From DASVLX01 sp035552275 (lineage in GTDB: Bacteria; Actinomycetota; Actinomycetes; Mycobacteriales; Pseudonocardiaceae), in assembly GCA_035552275.1 (NCBI GenBank), contig DASZLR010000287.1, positions 1 to 7,564 of the forward strand: a stretch of 7,564 nucleotides of DNA, read 5' to 3'. Under the pieces are notes generated by a model, which saw only the letters and a program-made list of their open reading frames with translations, made no database searches and was not told where the DNA came from. Made by a program: the position numbers and the translations under genes. This document shows, piece by piece, positions 1-5,369 of this stretch (within the stretch, counting starts at the first letter, position 1; each line of letters begins with the position of its first letter).

Positions 1-75
1 CTTGCCGCACACATCGGCCGCAAGGGCGACCGGGGTACCGGCTGTCGGCGGTTCATGCCACCATCGACACCGTGA
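1..75 (+). CDS. C-terminal end of an unidentified upstream gene (partial)
   Basis: The first reading frame is open from the window edge and ends at a TGA at 73-75. It gives 24 residues ending in FMPPSTP. The stop overlaps the GTG start of the next gene as GTGA, the same arrangement seen again at 404-407, which supports a real coupled gene end. In mycobacteria the gene before this DivIVA-domain protein is gpgS, with folP2 before that. The 24 residues visible are too few and too poorly conserved to assign either, so no function is claimed. A second frame, continuous with the DivIVA-domain gene, is also open to the left edge, so the downstream protein might instead begin further upstream. Confidence 0.4.
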   Translation, partial: LAAHIGRKGDRGTGCRRFMPPSTP

Positions 76-407
76 CCACCGCGTTGATCTACCTCGTTGT
101 CATGGTGCTCGTGGCGGCCGTGGTCTACCTGCTCGCGTCTGCGGTGTTCGGCCGGGGTGAGGAGCTTGGGGCGCTGCCGCCCGGCGCCTCGCCGACCCGG
201 CTGCCGGCCGGCGATCTCACCGGCGACGACGTCCGCGCGGTGCGGTTCCAGCAGGTGGTGCGCGGCTACAAGATGTCCGAGGTCGACTGGGTGCTGAGCA
301 AGCTTGGCACCGAGGTCGACCAGTTGCGGGCGCGGCTGGCCGAGCTGGAACAGCCGGCCGAAGCCACGGCCGGATCAGCCGACAAAGTGACGGCGCCCGG
401 CAGGTGA
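72..407 (+). CDS. Membrane-anchored DivIVA-domain protein (Rv1209-like)
   Basis: This 111-residue protein has one hydrophobic helix at about residues 4-26, followed by FGRGEEL. A short proline-rich linker (35-46) leads to a DivIVA-type segment at about 51-80 (LTGDDVRAVRFQQVVRGYKM, then SEVDWVL), which runs into a likely coiled coil at 75-94. The TGDDVRAVRF...VVRGYKMSEVDW block is the signature of short actinobacterial DivIVA-domain proteins and resembles M. tuberculosis Rv1209, which also precedes tagA. The likely role is a membrane-bound cell-envelope or polarity factor, but the exact job is unknown. The GTG start at 72 is chosen because it overlaps the preceding stop and comes just before the membrane helix; no clear ribosome-binding site is visible, consistent with coupling. 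The stop overlaps the tag start (GTGA, 404-407), implying co-translation. Confidence 0.82.
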   Translation: MTTALIYLVVMVLVAAVVYLLASAVFGRGEELGALPPGASPTRLPAGDLTGDDVRAVRFQQVVRGYKMSEVDWVLSKLGTEVDQLRARLAELEQPAEATAGSADKVTAPGR

Positions 408-1003
408 CTGACACCGTGACCGGCCCGGACGGCCGCACCCGCTGTCCGTGGAGCGGGTCCGACCCGGCCTACCTCGGCTATCACGACGAGGAATGGGGCG
501 TTCCGCTGCACGGCGAGCAGGCGCTGTTCGAGCGGATCTGTCTGGAGTCCTTCCAGTCCGGGCTGTCCTGGCTGATCATCCTGCGCAAGCGGCCGGCGTT
601 CCGCGAAGCCTTCGCCGACTTCGACCCGGCGGCAGTCGCCGAGTTCGGCCCGGCCGACGTGGACCGGCTGCTCGCCGACGCCGGCATCGTGCGCAACCGG
701 GCGAAGATCGACGCGACCATCCGAAACGCCCGCACGGTGCTCGCCCTGGACACCGATCTTGACGAACTGCTCTGGTCCTTCGCGCCGCGGCGCCGCGAAC
801 CGCCGAAGACGATCGCGGACGTTCCGGCCGTCACCGCCGAGTCGACGGCGATGGCCAAGGACCTCAAGAAGCGCGGCTTCACCTTCCTCGGCCCGACCAC
901 CTGCTATGCGTTGATGCAGGCCACCGGCATGGTGGACGACCATCTGGCCGACTGCTGGCGCAGTCCGGCAGCCAGGAAAACGGAGAGTGTCAGCGGCCGG
1001 TGA
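404..1003 (+). CDS. tag: DNA-3-methyladenine glycosylase I
   Basis: This 199-residue enzyme excises 3-methyladenine from alkylated DNA as the first step of base excision repair. It aligns along its whole length with E. coli Tag. The N-terminal RCPWSG...YHDEEWGVP supplies zinc ligands Cys14 and His27, and the C-terminal VDDHLADC supplies His180 and Cys184, matching the C-H-H-C zinc site of Tag. The base-recognition segment ICLESFQSGLSW holds Glu48 and Trp56, corresponding to E. coli Glu38 and Trp46. The DAGIVRNRAKI and LKKRGFTFLGPTTCYALMQ blocks are also conserved. The GTG start overlaps the previous stop by 4 bp, so it is probably translationally coupled to the DivIVA-domain gene. Its 3' end overlaps the convergent crotonase gene by 14 bp. 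About 13 nonconserved residues follow the last conserved block. Confidence 0.96.
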   Translation: MTDTVTGPDGRTRCPWSGSDPAYLGYHDEEWGVPLHGEQALFERICLESFQSGLSWLIILRKRPAFREAFADFDPAAVAEFGPADVDRLLADAGIVRNRAKIDATIRNARTVLALDTDLDELLWSFAPRRREPPKTIADVPAVTAESTAMAKDLKKRGFTFLGPTTCYALMQATGMVDDHLADCWRSPAARKTESVSGR

Positions 1004-1784
1004 ACCGGGCCGGGCGCTTGGCGACGAACGCCTCGACGGCCTCGCGATGGTCGGCGGTCTGGCCCAGCGTCGACTGCGCCCGGTCCTCGGCGGCCAGCGC
1101 CGCCGCCAACTCCGACCCGGCCCCGGTGAGCAGCGCCCGCTTGATCGTCCCGTACGCCGTGGTCGGTCCGGCCGCCATCCGGCCGGCCAGCTCGCGCGCC
1201 CGGACCAGCACCTGATCGTCGGCGACCACCTCGGTGACCATGCCGATCGCCAGCGCCCGCTGCGCGTCCACCGGTTTGGCCAGCAACATCATCTCCATCG
1301 CGCGGCCGTAGCCGATCAGCCGGGACAGCGTCCAGGACGCGCCGGAATCGGCGGACAGCCCCACATTCGCGAAGGCCATCAGAAACTTGCTGGACTCGGC
1401 GGCGATCCGCAGGTCACAGGCGTAGGCGAGAGCCGCGCCGGCGCCCGCCGCGGTGCCGTTGACCGCCGCGATCACCGGTTTGGGCATCTCGGTGATCAGC
1501 CGGATGATCGGGTTGTAGTGCTTGGCGACCGTGCTGAGTGGGTTGTCGCTGCCCGCGCGCAATTCGGCGATGTGCTCCCGCAGGTCCTGGCCGGCGCAGA
1601 AGGCCCGGCCGGCGCCGGTCAGCACCACCGCGCGCACCGAGTCGTCGGCGGCTGCCGCGTGCAGCGCCGCCCCAAGGTCCTCCTTGAGCGCGGTGGTCAA
1701 CGAGTTGAAGGATTCCGGCCGGTTCAAGATCAGCGTCCGGGCGCCGTCGGCGTCCTCGGTCAGCAACACGGAGTCAGTCGTCAC
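990..1784 (-). CDS. PaaG-like enoyl-CoA hydratase/isomerase (crotonase family)
   Basis: This 264-residue crotonase-fold enzyme has the CoA/oxyanion-hole motifs GRAFCAGQDLRE (60-70) and NGTAAGAGAALA (109-120). The two glutamates of classical enoyl-CoA hydratase are absent: the first position falls in GAGAALA and the second is Phe139 in AFANVGL. An aspartate, Asp146, sits in GLSADSG at the position of the catalytic Asp of PaaG (GLIPDCG). The segment SSKFLMAFANVGL and the C-terminal HREAVEAFVAKRPARFTGR also resemble E. coli PaaG. It is therefore more likely an acyl-CoA or ring-epoxide isomerase than a hydratase, but no other phenylacetate genes are nearby and the substrate is unknown. The start is a GTG at 1784 with no strong Shine-Dalgarno. 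The 3' end overlaps tag by 14 bp. A near-palindrome at 1804-1819 lies just upstream. Confidence 0.88.
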   Translation of the reverse strand: MTTDSVLLTEDADGARTLILNRPESFNSLTTALKEDLGAALHAAAADDSVRAVVLTGAGRAFCAGQDLREHIAELRAGSDNPLSTVAKHYNPIIRLITEMPKPVIAAVNGTAAGAGAALAYACDLRIAAESSKFLMAFANVGLSADSGASWTLSRLIGYGRAMEMMLLAKPVDAQRALAIGMVTEVVADDQVLVRARELAGRMAAGPTTAYGTIKRALLTGAGSELAAALAAEDRAQSTLGQTADHREAVEAFVAKRPARFTGR

Positions 1785-1803
1785 CGATCGAGTCTGACAG
1801 TCC

Positions 1804-1819
1804 GGAGATGATCATTTCC
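1804..1819. promoter_or_regulatory. Candidate operator: 16-bp near-palindrome
   Basis: GGAGATGATCATTTCC is an inverted repeat of two 8-bp arms with one mismatched pair, centred on TGATCA. It lies about 20-35 bp upstream of the crotonase start codon, read on the minus strand, where a repressor would block transcription. AT-containing symmetry of this kind stands out in the high-GC background. No regulator gene adjoins it, so the operator role is inferred. Confidence 0.35.
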
Positions 1820-1949
1820 AGTCGACCGGACGGTCCGCAGTGGACCGTGTGCGGCGCGTCGCGATCGGCCACGAAAGGCCGCCCGGAGCGCGTCGTCCGA
1901 CGTCATCAGGCCGGAAAAGATCGGCTCGTTTTCCGCCCGAACTCGCCAT

Positions 1950-1959
1950 GGGGGAGAAT
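1950..1959 (+). promoter_or_regulatory. Shared upstream element GGGGGAGAAT, copy 1
   Basis: This 10-mer ends 65 bp before the DUF3117 start. It recurs exactly at 3894-3903, 46 bp before the UDP-sulfoquinovose synthase start. Both copies follow a similar AACTC...CCATG lead-in, differing by small gaps. It may be part of a promoter, with GAGAAT at the -10 position, or a regulator site. No convincing -35 box can be fixed by eye. Confidence 0.3.
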
Positions 1960-2024
1960 GGCCTCCACACCCGGCGAGCCGGTGGGCGTGTCGACGGGCA
2001 AGATCGTAACGGAGGGAGCACGCG

Positions 2025-2192
2025 ATGGCGGCCATGAAACCCCGGACCGGCGACGGTCCTCTTGAGGTTACTAAGGAGGGCCGCGGGATCGTCATGCGTG
2101 TCCCACTTGAGGGTGGGGGTCGGCTTGTCGTGGAGATGTCCGCGGAAGAGGCCAGCGAGTTGGGGGACGCTCTGAAGGTCGTCGTGAGCTGA
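2025..2192 (+). CDS. DUF3117-family small protein (Rv1211-like)
   Basis: This intact 55-residue protein starts MAAMKPRTGDGPLEVTKEGR, continues with GIVMRVPLEGGGRLVVEMS, and ends in a short helix-like AEEASELGDALKVVV. The sequence is almost that of the DUF3117 proteins conserved across Actinomycetota, including the mycobacterial protein encoded after tagA. Their function is not known. The fold looks like a few beta strands plus one helix, with no membrane segment and no cysteines. The ATG at 2025 is preceded by a strong ribosome-binding site, GGAGGGAG at 2011-2018, six bases away; a second in-frame ATG at codon 4 is less well placed. It appears monocistronic, with its own upstream region and a hairpin after the stop. 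Confidence 0.93.
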   Translation: MAAMKPRTGDGPLEVTKEGRGIVMRVPLEGGGRLVVEMSAEEASELGDALKVVVS

Positions 2193-2217
2193 TCCTCTCG
2201 TCGCGCTGCCGTGATCA

Positions 2218-2261
2218 GCGCCCCGGCTGTCGCGTCGTCTCATTTCGCGCGGCCGGGGCGC
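2218..2261 (+). terminator. GC-rich hairpin, likely terminator after DUF3117
   Basis: A perfect 10-bp inverted repeat, GCGCCCCGGC at 2218-2227 and GCCGGGGCGC at 2252-2261, encloses a 24-base loop that can itself pair through CGCG segments. It begins 25 bases after the DUF3117 stop and ends 63 bases before the aminopeptidase start. No T tract follows, as is common for actinobacterial hairpin terminators. Confidence 0.65.
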
Positions 2262-2324
2262 GGCCTGTCGACCTTCCGTATCACCCCACCCGCTTCGCGT
2301 AGATCGTGACTAACTGAGGTAGCC

Positions 2325-3860
2325 ATGGCCGTCCGGACGCCCACCGCACCGCCGGTGCCCACCCCGTTGGTGCGGGTCGAGCTGGCCGACCGCACCCGGC
2401 GCGGCGCGGCCGCCCCGGTGGCCGTGATCAGCGCGCCGGCCGACGGCTCGGGCACCCCGGAACTCGGTCCGGAAGCGGCCGAACTGCTGGCCGGCTGGGA
2501 CGAGGTCGCGCGGCCGACCGGCCGGGCCGGCGAGGTGCATGGGCTGCCCGCGTTGAACGGCTCCGGTCCGGCCGGCTGGGTGGTCGGTATCGGTGTCCGC
2601 CGGCCGGTGGACTGGCGCGGCGCGGGAGCCGCGCTGCTGCGGGCGATCCAGCGGCTGGCCGAGGCCGCTGATCATCCCCGAACGCTGGACCTGCGGCTGC
2701 CGGCCGACGTCGGCACCGACGAGATCGGTGCGCTGGTGCTGGGCATCATGCTGGGCGGCTATCAGTTCCGGGTCACCGGCGACCGGGCCCGGCCGGCGGT
2801 GCGCACCGTCCGGCTGCGGGTGGACGCCCCGACATCGCTCACCGCCGGACTGGCCGCGGCCGTGCGCCGGGCCGGCGTGCTGGCTTCGGCGACCGCGCTG
2901 GCCCGGGATCTCGCGAACATGCCGTCCAACATCAAGGATCCGGACTGGCTGGCCCGCACCGCCGTTACGGTGGCGAGTGCGGCGCCGGGCCTGACAGCGG
3001 TGGCACACGACGAGCGGTGGTTGGCGCAACACCGCTTCGGCGGCGTGCTCGCGGTGGGTGGCGGCTCGGTGCGGCCGCCTCGGTTGGTGGAGTTGACCTG
3101 GCGGCCGGCCGGCGCGGCCAAAACGCCGCACCTGGTGCTGGTCGGCAAGGGCATCACCTTCGACACCGGCGGCATCTCGATCAAGCCGGCCGCCGGCATG
3201 CACCTGATGCGCACCGACATGTCCGGTGGCGCCGCGGTGATCGCCGCGCTGCGCGCGATCGCCGAACTCGACCTGCCGGTGCGGGTGACCGGGCTGGTGC
3301 CGATCGCGGAGAACCACGTGTCCGGCTCGGCGTACCGGCCCGGCGACGTGGTCCGGCAATACGGCGGGCGGACCACGGAGATCACCAACACCGACGCCGA
3401 GGGCCGGCTGGTGCTCGCCGACGCGCTGGCCTACGCGACTGCCACGCTCAAGCCCGACGCGCTGGTGGACGTGGCGACACTGACCGGCGCGATGAAGGTG
3501 GCCCTCGGCCTGCGCACCGGCGGCCTGTTCGCCAGCGCCGACGACCTGGCCGAACGGATCGACGCGGCCGGCGGCGACGTCGGGGAGTCCTGGTGGCGGA
3601 TGCCGCTGCTGGACACGCACGCCGAGGACGTCGCCAGCGATGTCGCGGACCTGCGGCAGTGCCCGCCGGGGCCGGGCGGCATCACCGCCGCGCTGTTCCT
3701 CCGCGAGTTCACCGCCGGGCTTCCCTGGGCGCACCTGGACATCGCCGGCCCGGCCCGCGCTGATTCCGCGTACGCGGAGGTGGTGCCCGGCGGCACCGGA
3801 TTCGGCGCGCGCAGCCTGGTCGCGCTGGCCGAGTCCTTCGCTCGATCTTATTCAAACTAA
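2325..3860 (+). CDS. Leucyl aminopeptidase, M17 family
   Basis: This 511-residue, two-metal cytosolic aminopeptidase removes N-terminal residues from peptides; family members are usually hexamers. The catalytic domain is complete. VGKGITFDTGGISIKP gives Lys275, Asp280 and Lys287, RTDMSGGAAV gives Asp298, and NTDAEGRL gives Asp357, Glu359 and Arg361. The spacing between these residues equals that of E. coli PepA (Lys270, Asp275, Lys282, Asp293, Asp352, Glu354, Arg356), so metal-binding and catalytic residues are all present. The N-terminal regulatory domain (about 1-170) is divergent, as usual. The C-terminus has the expected GGITAALFLREF and GTGFGARSLVALAESF blocks. The ATG at 2325 has a modest GAGGT ribosome-binding site four bases upstream. 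It is separated from DUF3117 by a hairpin and from the next gene by 89 bases. The symbol pepA or pepB is not assigned because actinobacteria use both. Confidence 0.95.
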   Translation: MAVRTPTAPPVPTPLVRVELADRTRRGAAAPVAVISAPADGSGTPELGPEAAELLAGWDEVARPTGRAGEVHGLPALNGSGPAGWVVGIGVRRPVDWRGAGAALLRAIQRLAEAADHPRTLDLRLPADVGTDEIGALVLGIMLGGYQFRVTGDRARPAVRTVRLRVDAPTSLTAGLAAAVRRAGVLASATALARDLANMPSNIKDPDWLARTAVTVASAAPGLTAVAHDERWLAQHRFGGVLAVGGGSVRPPRLVELTWRPAGAAKTPHLVLVGKGITFDTGGISIKPAAGMHLMRTDMSGGAAVIAALRAIAELDLPVRVTGLVPIAENHVSGSAYRPGDVVRQYGGRTTEITNTDAEGRLVLADALAYATATLKPDALVDVATLTGAMKVALGLRTGGLFASADDLAERIDAAGGDVGESWWRMPLLDTHAEDVASDVADLRQCPPGPGGITAALFLREFTAGLPWAHLDIAGPARADSAYAEVVPGGTGFGARSLVALAESFARSYSN

Positions 3861-3893
3861 CGCCGGATTACTTTCAGGAAACTCCCATGGTTC

Positions 3894-3903
3894 GGGGGAG
3901 AAT
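3894..3903 (+). promoter_or_regulatory. Shared upstream element GGGGGAGAAT, copy 2
   Basis: This is an exact copy of the 10-mer at 1950-1959, located in the 89-base gap before the UDP-sulfoquinovose synthase gene. It also forms the right arm of a CTCCC/GGGAG inverted repeat (3882-3886 and 3896-3900). A TAGCGT at 3911-3916 could be a -10 box, but no good -35 is visible. The element suggests the downstream gene has its own promoter. Confidence 0.3.
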
Positions 3904-3949
3904 CTGCCGGTAGCGTGCGAGAGAGGAGCGGCCGACGGAAGGGACGCGG

Positions 3950-5113
3950 GTGCGCATTCTGGTTCTCGGGGGCGATGGATATCTGGGTTGGCCGACCGCC
4001 CTGCACCTGTCCGATTCGGGCCATGATGTCGCCGTGCTGGACAATTTCGCGCGCCGCCAGTACGACCAGGAGTTGGGTGTCCGCAGTCTGGTTCCGATCG
4101 AGCCGCTCGACGTGCGGTTGGACGCCTGGCAGGAGGCGTCCGGCAAACGTTTGCCCGCCTACGAGGGCGACCTGATCGACGCCGATTTCGTGCTGGACGC
4201 ACTGCGCGATTTCCGGCCCGACACGGTGGTGCACTTCGCCGAGCAGCGATCCGCGCCGTACTCCATGATCGACCGGCAACACGCCGTGTACACGCAGCAC
4301 AACAACGTGGTCGGAACGCTGAACCTGCTGTTCGCCATCGGCGAGGTTAATTCTGATATACATCTGGTCAAACTGGGCACGATGGGTGAGTACGGCACGC
4401 CCAATATCGATATTGAAGAGGGCTGGCTGGAAGTCGAGCACAAGGGTCGCCGGGACCGGATGCTGTTCCCCAAGAAACCCGGCTCCTTCTACCATCTGAG
4501 CAAGGTGCACGACTCGCACAACATCGAATTCGGCTGTCGGGTCTGGGGCCTGCGGGCCACCGATCTCAACCAGGGCGTCGTGTACGGGCAGCAGACCGCG
4601 CAGACCGTCGGCGACGCCCGGCTGGCCACCCGGTTCGACTACGACGCGATCTTCGGCACGGTGCTCAACCGGTTCGTCGTCCAGGCGGTGCTCGGGCATC
4701 CGCTGACCGTCTACGGCGACGGCAGCCAGACCCGCGGCCTGATCGACATCCGGGACACCGTCGAGTGTGTCCGGCTGGCCTGCGAGAACGCGGCCGAGCG
4801 CGGCGAGTTCCGGGTGTTCAACCAGATGACCGAGTCGATGTCGGTCGGCGAGATCGCGAAGACGGTGGCCAACCTGTCGCCGCGGCCGGTCGAGGTGGAG
4901 CACCTGGTGAATCCGCGGGTCGAGCAGTCGCACCACTACTACAACGTGGTGCACACCGGCCTGCCGTCGCTGGGCCTGCAGCCGCACCTGTTGTCCGACA
5001 CGCTGATCCAGTCGCTGTTCGGCGTCGCGCGGCGGCACGCCGATCGGGTGGACCTGGCCGCGATGCGGCCGAGCGTGAAATGGCGGGCCACCACCAGCAA
5101 GCTGCGCGCCTGA
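3950..5113 (+). CDS. sqdB: UDP-sulfoquinovose synthase (SQD1/SqdB-type SDR)
   Basis: This 387-residue extended short-chain dehydrogenase is predicted to use NAD+ to convert UDP-glucose and sulfite to UDP-sulfoquinovose, the sulfosugar donor for sulfolipid. The Rossmann motif GGDGYLG is at 7-13. Near-invariant SQD1 blocks follow: FAEQRSAPYSMIDR (96-109), YTQHNNVVGTLNLLFAI (114-130), KLGTMGEYGTPNIDIEEG (141-158), SFYHLSKVHDSHNIEF (179-194), ATDLNQGVVYG (203-213), and later GHPLTVYGDGSQTRGLIDIRDTVECV. Thr144, Tyr181 and Lys185 match the Thr145, Tyr182 and Lys186 triad of Arabidopsis SQD1. A strong GGAAGGGA site at 3937-3944 fixes the GTG start. No sulfoquinovosyltransferase gene adjoins it, so the acceptor (diacylglycerol or another glycan) is unknown. 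Residues 133-138 are encoded by six consecutive codons ending in A or T, including a rare ATA. Confidence 0.93.
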   Translation: MRILVLGGDGYLGWPTALHLSDSGHDVAVLDNFARRQYDQELGVRSLVPIEPLDVRLDAWQEASGKRLPAYEGDLIDADFVLDALRDFRPDTVVHFAEQRSAPYSMIDRQHAVYTQHNNVVGTLNLLFAIGEVNSDIHLVKLGTMGEYGTPNIDIEEGWLEVEHKGRRDRMLFPKKPGSFYHLSKVHDSHNIEFGCRVWGLRATDLNQGVVYGQQTAQTVGDARLATRFDYDAIFGTVLNRFVVQAVLGHPLTVYGDGSQTRGLIDIRDTVECVRLACENAAERGEFRVFNQMTESMSVGEIAKTVANLSPRPVEVEHLVNPRVEQSHHYYNVVHTGLPSLGLQPHLLSDTLIQSLFGVARRHADRVDLAAMRPSVKWRATTSKLRA

Positions 5114-5159
5114 TCCTCGCGCCGCGCCCCCGAACTGCCAGGTGAGGTATGGTCGCCGG

Positions 5160-5359
5160 GCCGTGGTGCTCGGGAATCCGGTGTGACACCGGAGCGGCCC
5201 TCGCCACTGTGATCGGGAAGTTCCACGCCCAGTGCACGTCACTGAAGCCACTGGATGCCGCACGGCGTCTGGGAAGGCGGGCGCGGCGCGCTGTACCCGA
5301 GAGCCAGGAGACCGGCCACGGCACCGAAGGAACCTTCCACGAGGTGCTGGAAAGGCGGG
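5160..5359 (+). promoter_or_regulatory. Cobalamin riboswitch with ribosome-site-sequestering hairpin
   Basis: The aptamer core reads GGGAATCCGGTGTGACACCG from 5172, then GCCACTGTGA, the typical cobalamin-aptamer order. GCCACTGG and CTGGGAAGGCGGG follow, ending in the B12 box AGCCAGGAGACCGGCC at 5302-5317. A closing stem of seven perfect pairs joins 5160-5166 (GCCGTGG) to 5316-5322 (CCACGGC). In the expression platform, TTCCA (5335-5339) pairs with TGGAA (5348-5352), extendable through CC/GG with one bulged A, which locks up the purine-rich GGAAAGGCGGG before the start codon. The hairpin loop CGAGG (5340-5344) is complementary to CCTCG (5199-5203) in the core, the expected loop-loop kissing contact. 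B12 binding should therefore stabilise the hairpin and reduce translation. A TATGGT at 5148-5153 could be the -10 box. Confidence 0.95.
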
Positions 5360-5369
5360 TCGTCCGCGC

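Noticed and set aside
2310..3734. Minus-strand open frame opposite the aminopeptidase
   Set aside because: Histidine/arginine/glycine-rich shadow without a domain; the M17 catalytic residues lie on the plus strand.
3882..3900. CTCCC/GGGAG inverted repeat as a terminator after the aminopeptidase
   Set aside because: Only five pairs around a nine-base loop with no T tract; it more likely reflects the G-rich promoter element.
5232..5369. Longer N-terminus for the permease beginning with the ATG at 5232
   Set aside because: Those codons lie in the cobalamin aptamer and encode a charged, nonconserved stretch; the start at 5370 follows the purine-rich ribosome-binding region.
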